In this document: positions 32,244 to 43,535 of the stretch, piece after piece
Layout of the letters: each line of letters begins with the position of its first letter
Position numbering within the stretch: the stretch's first letter is position 1
DNA from: Verticillium longisporum
Taxonomy: Eukaryota > Ascomycota > Sordariomycetes > Glomerellales > Plectosphaerellaceae
NCBI GenBank assembly: GCA_019188255.1
Contig: JAETXT010000016.1
Coordinates: 372,001 to 436,000 of the forward strand
Direction of reading: 5' to 3'
Length of the DNA: 64,000 nt
Translations under genes and position numbers: made by a program
The notes under the pieces: model-generated
The model's input: only the letters and a program-made list of their open reading frames with translations
What the model was told of the DNA's origin: nothing
The model's database searches: none

Positions 32244-34190
32244 TTGCGAAGACGCTCTCAGCAAGTTATGGATCCTGTCACTTGGTACGCCCTAGCAATT
32301 GGGGGACCTCTTTCCACGTCCATCGTAGTGAACCTAGCCTTGCTCACGTTCAACGTTTTACGATACCTGACCCATCGCAACCTCCTGCATTATCTCTCGT
32401 GGAAAACTATCTCTCGATCAGCACACCTTCTCAGGCGAATTACCTGGCTTCGTCTCATGCTCGCTGTTCTCTTCATTGCCGCCAATGCCGTAGCCCTGGC
32501 CGTTGGTGTTAATGACGTCTCAGGCTTCGTCCGGCGGTCAGGCATTTTGTCCGTGGTCAACATGGCACCGCTCTTTCTGGGAACTCAGATGAATGTGATT
32601 GCGAGTGGCTGTGGACTGAGTTTACGGACTCTTGTCGCTATGCATCGCTGGCTCGGCATCATGGCTATCGTCCAAGGTCTCACCCACACGGCCGTGGCGC
32701 TGTCGACCGAGTCATCCACTGACTTGGGGAAGTTCAGCGACACTTCAGGCATTGTGGTGAGTGGACATGCGCAAGCATATCGGCGGAGGGCGAATCGACG
32801 AATGATGCTAAGCCATGTCTAGGTTGCGAGCTTCATGGTCGCCATCCCTTTGACTAGCATTCTTCGACGACGCACATATGAAATGTTTGCCGCCGTCCAC
32901 TTTGTCCTCGCCGTATGCGCTGGTGTCTTCGTCTACCTCCACAATCCTATGTCGGACGTGCTGGACGCGCCCAAGAGGTATGTCGTGGCAGCCGGCGGTT
33001 GTCTGGCTCTTGTGTGGCTTGTACGGCTCAGCATGATGGTGTACCGCAATGTGCAGCTCGGCGCGCCGTCGAGTCGGGTTGCTGTGCGCACCATCACGTT
33101 CGAGCTGGAAGAAACAAGCATACCGCTCGAAGATGCTGTGCACATCCACATCCGACTGCCAAGACCATGGAATATTCGCGCCGGGCAGTACGTCTACCTG
33201 ACTGTGCCGGCGGTCAGTCACACGGCCGTGATTCAGTCTCATCCATTCTACATTGCATGGTGGTATCGCGTCAACGACGACGATTACATTGTTCTCATTG
33301 CACAGAAGCGGCAGGGCTTCACACAGAAGATCTTTCACATGAAGGACAACAAGCTCATCAACAACTACCGCTCCAGAGCATTCATAGATGGACCCTACGG
33401 TCAAGAGATGAACCTCGACGAGTATGACAATGTCGTCCTCTTCGCCACCGGCATTGGAATCGCCGGTCAGGTTTCACACGTCGCGCAGCTTCTCAGGAGC
33501 TACTACGACTGCGGCGTCAAGACGAAGAGGGTGACGTTGTTCTGGCAAGTGGATGCTGAGAGTGCGTCCAGCCCTTCCTCTGCATTGCGCGCGCGGCGCG
33601 TCATACCAACTGCCGTGTGCCGTGTGCCACTTGCCGTCTTCTCTCCACTGACATGTCGTCGCAGTTCAGCTCGGGTGGGTGGCCGACAGGATGCAGCAGC
33701 TGCTGGAGCTCGACGAAAAAGCCAAGTAAGTGTGGGGGCCTCTTGCTCCGGCGGCGACGACCAACCCGGCACTGACCACCCTGTCGATGACCGATCTGGC
33801 GACGACGACGAGCTGACGTCCCCTAGGTCCTACACATCTATCTATTTGTGGTCGGCGGCTTCGTATCGCGAGAGGCTAGCGTAACCGACTTTGTCAACCG
33901 AGGCAAGCGCATCGTCGTGACGTACAAGGATATGGATGCAGCGTACCTAACGGATGCTGAGCTTGGCCAACATGGGGGTCGTACTGTCATATCTCGTGGG
34001 TGATTGTCGTCACCCGATCACCTCATGTCGTCTGATTGCTAATGAGTGCTCATCGGCAGTGTGCGCAGACCCCCAAATTGTCGATCGAGTCCGCGACGTC
34101 GTACAGCGCAGGGGGGACGCCAAGGTCCGCTTGACCTGTCTGGACTTTTGCCCCGATAGTGCGCGTCGCCCTGGATTGTGCCTGGCATGA
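32244..34190 (+). CDS. Ferric reductase (FRE/NOX family), possible frameshift
   Basis: Exons: 32244-32756, 32823-33561, 33665-33725, 33827 to about 33989, and a last part ending at 34190. Introns of 66, 103 and 101 nt have good signals. The membrane domain has two H-x13-H pairs (H134/H148 and H197/H211), the bis-haem ligands of the family. The FAD site follows (SHPFYIAWW), then the NADPH site (FATGIGIAGQ). The protein would pass electrons from NADPH across the plasma membrane to Fe(III) or Cu(II). At the 33725/33827 junction the splice leaves the frame one base off the expected continuation VLHIYLFVVGG, which is followed by recognisable C-terminal sequence (DPQIVDRVRDVV). The gene is either newly broken or the junction is misread. 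Met9 (32268) is an alternative start. Confidence 0.82.
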
Positions 34191-34859
34191 GGCATGGGGC
34201 ACGAGGATGCCGCGACGAGGTCCATGAGGGATGATCAGTCCGATGCACGATCCACCTGTTGGTTGGCTGTTCGTCTGGCTGGACGGACGGTTGCTGGGGC
34301 TGTCTCGCATGAGTCGTGGAGATAATTATGTTTGGTGGGTCTGGCGGGTCAACGGTGGTCGCATAGGCGCTTCAACAGCTCCCCCGATTGGGTTCCGTCT
34401 CCTCGGGACGCCCTAAGGGTGGCTGGGACGTGAGCAGTTCCGTTGTAGCCGGTCACCTATTGTGCAGAATGTAACAAGAGGCAGGGGGCAACCGCTCAAC
34501 CAGCAGAATCAGACAGTCACGGGGGGGTCTTTCAACTGCGATGGGTGCGTGTCTAGGATGGGTGCCTCTTGGCACATGTCGAAAGAGGTTGGTAGGATTC
34601 GACAAGACTTGCGAGCCCTGTTTTCGAGGCGGATGCTGCGCCCGGGAAAATAGAAACCACCTGATTTTCTTCCGGTGATGGTCTTGTTGGACCGAACGAG
34701 CTTGCGAACCAAATTGAACTGTCAGACCAATGCACTTGGCGAACAGAATAGGAAGTGGAGCCACCAACAATGATTGGAAACCCCGTTGCATTGCCTCTCG
34801 GAACACTTTCTAACATCAGCAGCATGAAGAACACCACCAACACGCCCCTGATCGTGCCA
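34191..34859. other. Intergenic, nothing recognised
   Basis: 3' flank between two convergent genes; no coding or RNA signal found. Confidence 0.35.
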
Positions 34860-35489
34860 TCAGCTCGCGCAAACAATCGTCCCCCGCGGCTGTAAGCTTG
34901 CAATCCGTAGATCTGGCATGGCGGGGAAAGCACAGCCCACACGTCGGCCTGTCTGCCTCCTGTCCGCTGGACCAGCACGGGCCAGAGACCTCGTCCACCG
35001 CTTTTGGACCCCAGCTTGATGCCCCATGGCCGATCGCCCGGTCATGTCCGTCTTGCCCGTCACGTCCGTCTTGTCCGTCATGCCTGTCTTGCTCATCCCA
35101 GCAAGGCGGCCTCGCTTCTGCTTGAAATAGAAGCCCGTCACCTTCTGACCGATGCATTTCTTGAGGTTCTCCGGTAAGTGAAGCGTTGGCTGCGTGCCGC
35201 TTTTCTGTTGATGGTCGGCAGTCGGGTCAGTTGGATTATCAACAGCAGCAAGTGAAGAGGGCCGCGGTGTCTGTCAGCCTACCTTGGCTTCGATGTCCTG
35301 ACGCCAACGCAGGTCGGTCGACTCGTATGACACAAAACCCCCGTCATCGGGGAAAAAGACATACAGCGCGACTTCGATGTTGCCGAGGTTGCTGTAGTCC
35401 TCGCATTTCGTCAGCAAGGAGCCAATGTTCCTTCTGACGGCTTTCCTGTGTCGAACAGTCTCCTTTGGGGCCATTTTGTGTCTAGTCAA
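34860..35489 (-). CDS. MADS/SRF-like small protein A, two exons
   Basis: Exon 1 is 35489-35283, the 78-nt intron is 35282-35205 (GTAGGC..ATCAACAG) and exon 2 is 35204-34860, giving 183 aa, or 178 from the second Met. Residues 8-65 have the layout of short fungal MADS/SRF-like proteins: a basic helix (RHRKAVRRNIGSLLTKCEDY) followed by strands IEVALYVFF and GGFVSYESTDLRW. The C-terminal half is basic and contains a 17-bp tandem repeat encoding TDKTDVTGKTDMTG (about 35040-35098). If the fold assignment is right it binds DNA as a dimer. The resemblance is weak, so this is a structural guess. It is convergent with the ferric reductase gene. Confidence 0.45.
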
Positions 35490-35832
35490 TGTGGGACGCT
35501 AGTCAGCATGGGACAGGGACGGGCCCTTCCATGACACTGCGGCCGTACTTAAGTATGCACCGCGAACTTGTCTTCGACGTGTTGGGCCCGCGCCATGGCC
35601 CTGATCGAGGAGAAGATAGCCTTGACGACGATCGAGGTCCTTATTATGGACCTGAAACATGGGGGCTGCTGCAGGGGTAAGATGGCCGAGCCGTTACGAT
35701 GGTATCATGATCGCAACATTCGCAGCAAGCAGTCGTTCGTTGAGGTATGGTACAGTACATGCGTTTTCCCGTTTCGTCCGGGCTGCAGAGTATGGCAGCG
35801 TACAGGATGCAACCACCACGTCAGCCCTACGC

Positions 35833-36491
35833 TCAACTCAGCTCACCCTGCCCATGAGCCTCTCGCACAACCTTCTGCAGCTCGCTCATCCACGCCTTCA
35901 GCTTCTCGATGCTTGCGTCCACTTCCTGACACATCCGCGCCTTGTCGTCCTCCAGTCTACCAGCCGTCAGCCAGGATGCCTGTCAATCTCGACTCAATGC
36001 TTGACGTACCTGTTCTCCTGAAGACGGAGAGCTTCTTCAATCTTGTCCAGCCTGTTTGTGACATGCTCCTCGAACTGAGCAGCTTTGCGTACAAACTCCA
36101 GCACCTCTCGGCCCACATTGATTGTCTCACCAGGGACGTCAACCGCAGGAACGCCAGCCTCGGGCCCTTCGGTTGGCTCTTGCTGTGGTGAAGAGCAGGT
36201 GGGGGGAGTACCTTCTGTAGGGCGGCTTGCGTTGTTGTCCAGGTAGTATTGAGCATCGCTGTTCCAGTCCCATGCATCGGACTGTGCGGCGGTGGCGCCT
36301 GGAGAGCTGGCTGGGAGGCCGAGAAGCGGATCCGAGAGCAGGTCGTCGGACATTTGCTGCATGATCGTGTCTGACGTGTCGGGGATGGAGAAGTCAGAAA
36401 AGTCGGAGAAATCAAATGGGTTCCATGTTGACTGGGCTCGGTTGGTGGTGAGTCGGGGCAGCTCATTCAGCTCAGAGAATTGATGGGCCAT
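35833..36491 (-). CDS. Acidic protein with C-terminal coiled coil, two exons
   Basis: Exon 1 is 36491-36010, the 53-nt intron is 36009-35957 (GTACGT donor, GGCTGAC branch, GGTAG end) and exon 2 is 35956-35833, giving 201 aa. The N-terminal 100 residues are acidic and aromatic with FDFSDFSDFS and WDWNSDAQYY segments resembling transactivation domains. Residues 125-195 form an amphipathic coiled coil that continues across the splice junction (RLDKIEEALRLQ, then KLKAWMSELQKVV). There is no DNA-binding domain, so it could be an adaptor or co-activator for a partner such as the adjacent MADS-like protein (inference from position only). Confidence 0.6.
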
Positions 36492-37002
36492 CTTGAATCA
36501 CCAGTGGTAAGCAACTCAACAGTACGCAGTAAGGCAAATGGTCGGTGACTGGTCCATACTATGGCACGTATCTGCCCTATGATGCTCCGCCGTTGCTTTA
36601 TACACTGTTCGCCTGGTCCGATGTTCATGCTTGTCCGATGTTCGTAATTGTCCGATGTTCGCGAACACTATTCGCAGACTGTCTGTTGGGGGCCAGGGGA
36701 CGCCTGCCCTGGATGTCCCTGCCGACCCCAGTCCGATGGCGGCGGAATACTAGCGTGTTTGAGGTTGAATCGCAGTCCCAACTGTCGGACTGTGGCTGCT
36801 ATTCTGGGTTCGGCCAGATGAATGTCCAGGACTTGGGAATAAGATCTTCGACGGTCTGCCAACAAAAGCAAAGGCCCGACACAGGTTCGGAGGCAACAGC
36901 TTGAGAGCCCACCCGGTCCACTCAAGAATCCCATTCCACAGGACATCAGCACCAACATGGTCTCTCCAATCTTGGGCGAGGTAAGCTGCCTCCCCAAAAA
37001 GA
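36492..37002. other. Divergent intergenic region
   Basis: Promoter region of the acidic coiled-coil gene on the left. On the right a possible tiny first exon (MVSPILGE, ending at a GTAAGC donor near 36980) could belong to the gene at 37003. The 11-bp TTGTCCGATGTTCG-type unit repeats at 36618-36660. Confidence 0.35.
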
Positions 37003-37545
37003 ATGCCGGGAGATCAACCTGTCCTAACCATGATCAAGCCCATTGAACCTGCATCATCACTTGGTGTCTTTCGACCTGACAGCCTCGTTGATCACACGTA
37101 TCTGATGGAAGCCTCGGAAAGACTCTACAGACTGTGTTGCAAGGTGGAACGCCCGACAAAGAATGTCGAGCACTGCTGTCCGCAGAGCGCGTACGAGACT
37201 GCGTACAGGCGGGAACATCAACAGCTGCAGCGGGCCCTCGCAGCGAATCGCGCCCTCGTTCAGCAGCTTTCCCAAGCCCGCGCTAAGGCAGCCTACTACG
37301 AGGAGCTGTGGACAGCAACGGGAGCCTCCCGTCAGAGGCACAGATTTGTCGCGAGACATGGATGTAGCAACCGCAGCACACCAGCAAGGTTGGCAAGCTC
37401 ACACGTGTCTTACCAACCAGATACTCGTACGAGCTCAGTTCAGCACGGCAGAGTCGATTCGATGGGTTCCGCACAGATGTGGATGCGTGATGGAGACGGT
37501 CAATACTTTCTTACTCCTGTCTACGTAACTATGGTCGCTTGTTAG
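37003..37545 (+). CDS. Hypothetical protein with coiled-coil segment
   Basis: A 180-codon frame. Residues 60-105 form a charged coiled coil (YRREHQQLQRALAANRALVQQLSQARAK); the C terminus is low in structure. Start is uncertain (Met1 37003, Met10 37030, or a short upstream exon). No known domain. It forms part of the group of small regulator-like genes between 34.8 and 39 kb. Confidence 0.4.
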   Translation: MPGDQPVLTMIKPIEPASSLGVFRPDSLVDHTYLMEASERLYRLCCKVERPTKNVEHCCPQSAYETAYRREHQQLQRALAANRALVQQLSQARAKAAYYEELWTATGASRQRHRFVARHGCSNRSTPARLASSHVSYQPDTRTSSVQHGRVDSMGSAQMWMRDGDGQYFLTPVYVTMVAC

Positions 37546-38667
37546 ATAGCGCAGAAGCTCAAGTCTTTCTCCTTGAGCAGAGATCCCTATGCCGTACTGC
37601 CATGCCCCGGAGAGTGATCGTCAGCGTCGATGGAAATCACTTGGCCATCGTGATGCCATGAAATAGCCGAGGCATTCTCGTATGCAGCTCGTGGCATGGT
37701 GGCGGAACTAGTTTGCGCCGCAGGAGGGAGGCCATCCCTCAACCACGGGACAGTTTTGGCCCCAACTTTCGGCCATTACCACCGAACAAATATAAGAAGC
37801 ACCCGGCTATGTATTGTACTGCTTGAAATCCCTCTAAGCTCAGCGTCATACAATAATGGCATACACCCAAGCGGGCAAGAGGAGAACGCCAGCAATCCAG
37901 CAAACAAAGCCCGCATTCGTCTGTCTTCGGAGACGCATTGCTCATCAGATAATGACAGCAAAACTTGGCACTGGGGCAGCCAAGCTTGGTGCAAGAAGCG
38001 ACGAAGCCGAGCCGAGCCAGCATATCATGTTCCAGCCACTCCTCAGACACAGAACCAGTGAAGACCACGCCGATGTTGATGCTGTGGCCACGATGTTATC
38101 GACAGTGTGTCTGGGCAACCATCTCAGCCGCGAGACGATGGGCCATCGCCATAGTTGACCGCAAATTCGTTGGTCGCTGAGACGAGACGTTGTCTGTGTC
38201 ACCGACAACAAACTACAGCTAATCATCATTCCGCATGATTCAACATTTTGTCAAGTTGGGTTGTATGTGTACTTTGTCATGTATGGGGGTATGTCTAAAT
38301 GTGTTGTACGGCATCGGCGCGAACAGGTTACAGCATGAATCACTTGGGTGCAGCCGTCAATCGAGAGCATGACCACATCATAGGGCTATTGCATCGGTAC
38401 ACTACAGTCGAGTTCAGTGCAGATGTACTGTACAGTACCGTACAGTATAATGACATGCGCAAGTTCCATCTCATAGCTGATCAAAGTTCCGCCGTCTCGT
38501 GGCACCTGATTTGGGGCTCTGGCGATCCATATTCAGTCAGGTCCCGGGTCTAGTCCTTTGACCCCGCACCGGCACCAGGACGTGTTTAAATTGGGCAACG
38601 TATGATCTCAAGAAACCCCATTCTGACGTGTATCTCCTATATCGCTGGAAAAAAAGCAAATCGAACG
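37546..38667. other. Intergenic, nothing recognised
   Basis: Short frames only. A TGTACTGTACAGTACC-type palindrome tract lies at 38424-38450. Confidence 0.35.
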
Positions 38668-39031
38668 ATGTCCGATCGACCTCGAATGCAGACTCGAAGG
38701 CGTGACAGGAAGAAAGAAAACTTCGCAAAGAGTATGCGAAACATGATGAAAAGGCTGGCAATGATCCACGAGAAATATGGTGCCGAGATCTATCTCTGTG
38801 CCAAATATTCGAGATGGTTCGAGTTTAGCACTGGTACCAACCTTCCACCAAGCGCAGAAAAAGTTGTACGTGACCTATCGACAACGCCAGTCGTACTCAC
38901 TCACCATTGTCCAGAAAAATGCATATCCTTTAACGGTCAAAAGGAGTCCAGCGTGCTTCAAGAAGTCACCTGAAGCACCTGTTGACCGAAGGCAAAGGCA
39001 AACGATGCAAGACGCATCCACTCACGATTAG
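38668..39031 (+). CDS. MADS/SRF-like small protein B, two exons
   Basis: Exon 1 is 38668-38865, the 49-nt intron is 38866-38914 (GTACGT..TTGTCCAG) and exon 2 is 38915-39031, giving 104 aa. The basic N terminus (MQTRRRDRKKENFAKSMR) and helix MMKRLAMIHEKYG lead into AEIYLCAKYSRWFEFST, the helix-strand-strand arrangement of short fungal MADS/SRF-like proteins. It is similar in layout to protein A at 34860-35489 but clearly diverged from it. The C-terminal exon is basic and unstructured. Start chosen at 38668 because the upstream extension to 38602 is unlike the family. Function as a DNA-binding regulator is inferred from fold only. Confidence 0.5.
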
Positions 39032-39853
39032 CAACAGAGACTGGGAACAGCGTGGTTGTACACAAGATGACAGTTCGATCTATGACGGTTCGATATATGA
39101 TAATGTAGAAAATATCACATCCTCACAGAAGCATCGATTGTTCTCACAGAGGTCGTTTGCTGTCGGATGATATGGATACCAGGCGATTGAACAGAAGGAA
39201 CGGTGGCTCGCATGAACTGGGATTACAATCAGTCGATGTGTTGCATGGTGCAGACTCTGAAGTAGCTCCAATATAGGAGGATCGTGTCTAATCCACGGGA
39301 AGCAACAAGTAGCCTACTGAATGGGATCTTGACTCTTCTAACAGCAGTGTCCTCCGGACATTCTTCCGGAGGCACAAAGCTAGCTAGCCCCCGTGTTTCG
39401 ACTGGATGTGGCAGATTTCACCGGGTTCAGTTGGCTTCTTTGCAAGATGGAACGTTCTTGCAACCCGGATACCTTCCTCGCTTGAGGCGTGCTGTCAATA
39501 CCTATGTGAAACTGAGAGGCCGGCAGTGGGACGGTTGCTGCTCGGCCTGCTGTCTGAATGAGAAAGAGTTACAGGGAGAGGGGCTAAGAGTCACAAGAAG
39601 ACTACTGTAAAAGAGGACCAACGACCGCCTTGAGAGGAGTAGCATCGATTACTTCATCTACAAAGAAGACTCCTGAGATCAACAGCTGCTTACACGTGCC
39701 CATATCGAAGCCGTCCCGCGGCTTGATGATGCATGCAAGCCTCCAGCAATCCAATGGCATGATCAAATATAAAAACAGCTCCACTAACTATCGATTCCAG
39801 GGAGCCAGCCCTTCGCGCACGCTCATGCAAGAGATTGCACACGGGAAGTTACG
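39032..39853. other. Intergenic, nothing recognised
   Basis: Open frames at 39284-39610 (+) and others lack domain or splice support; no repeat seen. Confidence 0.35.
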
Positions 39854-41242
39854 CTACTGGCCAGCCATCTCGTCCTTCTGAACCTGCCACGCACTCACCA
39901 TCTCTGATTTTTCCTTGATGCTCATTTCCGAGAATGACTTCCCAAGCAACTGTGCATAGCTCGCCTTGAAGTCAGCCAACGCGTCGCTGAGATCGTCTGT
40001 GTCCTGAAATCGAACTTCTCGGCCTTGGTTCCCAACATCGTGTGATTGGGCTCGGAAACGAGCGGTGTCTACCTCTGCGAGTCCTCGGGAAGGCGACCGG
40101 CTTGTTGCAGTCCGTAGTCCAATCTCGGTATTATTGTAACGGGCTTCAGCTTCACATGCCGCTTTGTAAATAGCGTCATCGGCGTCCTTCTTCGTCCATC
40201 GGTTCCTGAGACTCGACCTCGTTTCCCATGACTTCTTTCGATTGCCGTCGATGTCCCACATGATCAACACATATGTTGTTGGCCACTTTTGGACAATTTT
40301 GGGATTGATAAGATTCAGATCATTGTGACAGCCGATGGGGCATGCCCAAGCCACTCCCCAGATGCCAATGATATGGCGCTTGGTGTACCGCCATTTCCCA
40401 CTGGGTAGCTTTTTGTCGCCGTAACGGTTTTCTGAGTTGGTCACTTTGTACGGATCCTCGTCGTTTCTCTCTCGCTCTTCGTACTCGGCAGATTCGGCGA
40501 ACGACTCCAAGCGGTATTTCGACGCACTTTTTCTCCCGTGGCGGTTTATATAGAAAGTCGTCGTTCCACGTCCCCAACCAACCGTTTGAAAATGTTCCGA
40601 ATGCTTTAGGGTGTGTCTGACGAAGAGAGCCTTCTGACCATCTTCATCGAGCTCGAACTTTTTATCATCTTGTGGTGGACTCTTGGGTCGGACGAAGAGC
40701 GGCGACCCAGCGCTGCTGTCGTTGGCACTGGCGTTGTTCGTGTCGTTGCTTACACTTTCTCCTCGAGAGGCCTCAGTCATGTTGCGTTCATTGTGATCGA
40801 TTCCCTTGTCGTGACTTTCAGCAGCCGAGTCCTTCTGTTCTTCCTGTCTGGTCGTCGCGCTTTCGCCTTCGCCAGTGTTTTTTTCGACGTTTTCGTCAAT
40901 AGGGCCGTTCTGTGTAGTGCTCTCCGTCTCTTCCTTTTTGATTTCTTTGTTTTCATCTGAATTCCCATCTCCGCCCTTGTCATCATTATCTTCTTCTTTA
41001 TCCACATCCATCGAGTCAGGAACGCTAGCCAAGTCTTTAAGCAAGTTCTCTAACCGTTCAATTTCCACCTTGTATTGATTTTTCTCTTCTTCATCCTTTG
41101 CTCTACCTTGCTTAAGCTTTTCGTTCTCAAGTTCCTGAGTCAACTTGCTCTTTCGTTCTTTAGCAGCCGAACCATTCTTCTGCGACTTGTTGATCGAGCT
41201 GGATGATCTGGCCATGACGAAAGGTTGATGATTCGAGGACAA
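39854..41242 (-). CDS. Unknown 462-aa protein, single exon
   Basis: An uninterrupted frame. Met10 (MARSSSS) is an alternative start. Residues 25-75 are a charged coiled coil; 75-195 are a highly acidic, low-complexity linker (D/E/N/S/K-rich); 195-400 are a globular region with conserved-looking aromatic and cysteine positions (WGRGTTTFYINRHGRK, IIGIWGVAWACPIGCHNDLN, YVLIMWDIDGNRKKSW). I do not recognise the globular domain. There is no signal peptide, so it is probably intracellular. Codon use and frame length argue that it is a real gene. Confidence 0.65.
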   Translation of the reverse strand: MSSNHQPFVMARSSSSINKSQKNGSAAKERKSKLTQELENEKLKQGRAKDEEEKNQYKVEIERLENLLKDLASVPDSMDVDKEEDNDDKGGDGNSDENKEIKKEETESTTQNGPIDENVEKNTGEGESATTRQEEQKDSAAESHDKGIDHNERNMTEASRGESVSNDTNNASANDSSAGSPLFVRPKSPPQDDKKFELDEDGQKALFVRHTLKHSEHFQTVGWGRGTTTFYINRHGRKSASKYRLESFAESAEYEERERNDEDPYKVTNSENRYGDKKLPSGKWRYTKRHIIGIWGVAWACPIGCHNDLNLINPKIVQKWPTTYVLIMWDIDGNRKKSWETRSSLRNRWTKKDADDAIYKAACEAEARYNNTEIGLRTATSRSPSRGLAEVDTARFRAQSHDVGNQGREVRFQDTDDLSDALADFKASYAQLLGKSFSEMSIKEKSEMVSAWQVQKDEMAGQ

Positions 41243-42077
41243 TTGACTTCAAGTCTTCCCTGGGTTGTCGACGTGATGCACTTTCTGCCTGCTTAGGAGT
41301 CTGTTTTCTCTGGTATTTATACAGCAATGTGGTGCTTCGACTAAGGTGCTGACCGATGCCTGCTCCAGAGGTCCTCCAAGGTCCCAAATGTGGACCATCG
41401 GATGAACGACAGGCAAGGCCCAGAATTCTGTCTTTCACTTTGGGTCCCAGGCCAGGCCTTGGGACCTTTTGGCTATGTATGATGGAGTTCTCACCCAACA
41501 TTGACAATTCGGTGCACGCTTCATCTACAGCTATTTGGACGGCCTATGATACATGGTGAAGGAGAGGCCTTCCCTCCACAAGTTCTGCACAGCAGCTGCA
41601 GACATGGGCGTGCATTTAAATTGCCTCGTGAACACAGTTCGACGAGGTATCGATATGGTCAAATTGTCTATGAAGAACTCGATCTGCCACTCTAAAAAGG
41701 GTTTGAATGCCGGGCGGTCCGGGTTCTTTTCGTGGGAAAAGACAGCCGACATTGCTGGACATGGTGTTGGGTCACCAGTGACGTATTCACCGACTCTTCG
41801 AACGGCAAAGTGCGGTTATGTCAGAAGGGCAGATGAGATATGTGTGGTGTAACGTTTATCAAGGGAAGCGCAGCTTGAACGGAACGAAATATATTGCATC
41901 ATAGCTCACACTTGCGCAAGGTGGCATGGATCATAAGCTGTGATAAATTATGCCTGCCCAGCTTATTTTACTTGTTCGATGGGCTTGGTTCCAACCAGTC
42001 TCAAATGGTAGTGCGTCACGTAAAGAATGGCAGAGCACCACCCAGTAGCCCTAAGGCACACCCGCAACAGAGACAGC
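41243..42077. other. Intergenic, nothing recognised
   Basis: 5' flank of the 462-aa gene and 3' flank of the membrane-protein gene; no gene or repeat supported. Confidence 0.35.
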
Positions 42078-42947
42078 CTACTGACAGTCCAAAAATGCCC
42101 CCTGCTCTAAGTCTACCCATGCTGGCAGGGCAGACCGTAAGGCCATCTGGAACGCAACTGCCAGGATGAAGGGAAGACAGCATACCAAGCCGAGAAGAAG
42201 ATGAAGCCCGCTTTGGAAAAGCCGGAAAGGCATGATCATGCTCATCATACATGAACACCAACCCTTGAGAACAGAGATAAAGAAAGTGAAAGCACCGATG
42301 ATTAAGACGATTCCAGCCATGAAGCAGTTCATGATGTGAGGCGCGGTCATGAAAGCAATACCTCTATCGTTCAAAAACTTCGAATCACCGAACGCCTTAT
42401 TCAACACCTTCAGTGCTTCTGGCGGGATAACATCCGAAATGTGAACTGGCAAGCGGTAACAGAACTTGTCTGCTAGATCGTCGACACACATGTATCGTGT
42501 TCCGACGTAGAACACCTGCGGGATACTCGGGATGGCCTTAGACAACTGAGTGGCGACTGCGTCCGCCACGCTGCGCACTCGGCTGACCGAGTCAGGGATA
42601 GCTGTCTTGACTGTGTCTCCGACTCTAGATGTGGCGGCATCGATGTTGCCTGGTGGTTTCGGCAATTTGGGTACTTTGGGCACGTTGGGTATTTTCGGTA
42701 TCTTGGGTACTTTGGGTGCCTGTCTCGGCAAAATTTCTTGCAGCTGTTGAGATAGGTCAAGCTACAAGGCACATCAGCACCAAATCTCGTACCATCCTCG
42801 TAGATCCGTCATGAGTACCGTCATTGTGGCGATGCCTGACTTGGCATAACCCCGGGAGAAGCCCAAGGCAGCTAAGATAAGGCAACATAACACACAAATG
42901 AACATGGACACAGCTAGAAAGGCTTTGTAGCCACCGGGTTTGCGCAT
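42078..42947 (-). CDS. Small membrane protein with PKxPK repeat, two exons
   Basis: Exon 1 is 42947-42819, the 57-nt intron is 42818-42762 (GTACTC..CCTTGTAG) and exon 2 is 42761-42078, giving 270 aa. An N-terminal transmembrane helix or signal anchor (FLAVSMFICVLCCLILAALGF) is followed by an amphipathic stretch, a Pro-Lys repeat (PKVPKIPKIPNVPKVPKLPK), an extracytoplasmic-type region with paired cysteines (CVDDLADKFC), and two further helices (FMAGIVLIIGAFTFFISVL and LHLLLGLVCCLPFILAV). The topology recalls SUR7/PalI-type cortical membrane proteins, but I see no diagnostic motif. Function unknown. Confidence 0.6.
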
Positions 42948-43535
42948 TCGAGCTGTCTATACGAGCGATAGTGCGTCAACTCTTGTACCTTTGGTGTTTG
43001 GATTGGGCGTTTTTCAGGTAAGAATAAGGAGTTTAAGGTCAATTACGAATTACTGAAGAGCCTGAGAATAGCTCTTATATGGCTTGGAGCAATCCTAGTG
43101 CTCGCTGTGACCCTAAAGGCGGCCCTAGACAGGGCCCTTGAACTGGGCCCGGAAATGACTATGAGACTGACTCTTCCATTTTCGCTGCACACAGCAACTA
43201 CACACACACACACACACAAGTTTATTACGCCTGGTGGCCTAGAGCCAATAAGGCACTATTTGCTATTATACATTGTCGCTTCCTGTAGTCTGTCCAAATC
43301 TCCCAAGCCCATGAGGGGTCTTCTTTCCGCTCTTCCTTTCTCGTCTTCTGTCTTGCCGCCGGTTTCTCGTGGAATTTAGGTTTTATTGGCAAGCTGCTTG
43401 AAGGCTATTCTTCATGTGTTCAGAGTCCTATCTACGGCGACTGAAGCGGCGCCTGCTGTTGTTGGCACGAGGTGTGGGTGTAGGTTAGGTTAGTCGGGGT
43501 GAGTGTTTTTGGCGTGTCGGGCCTCCTGCCAGGGA

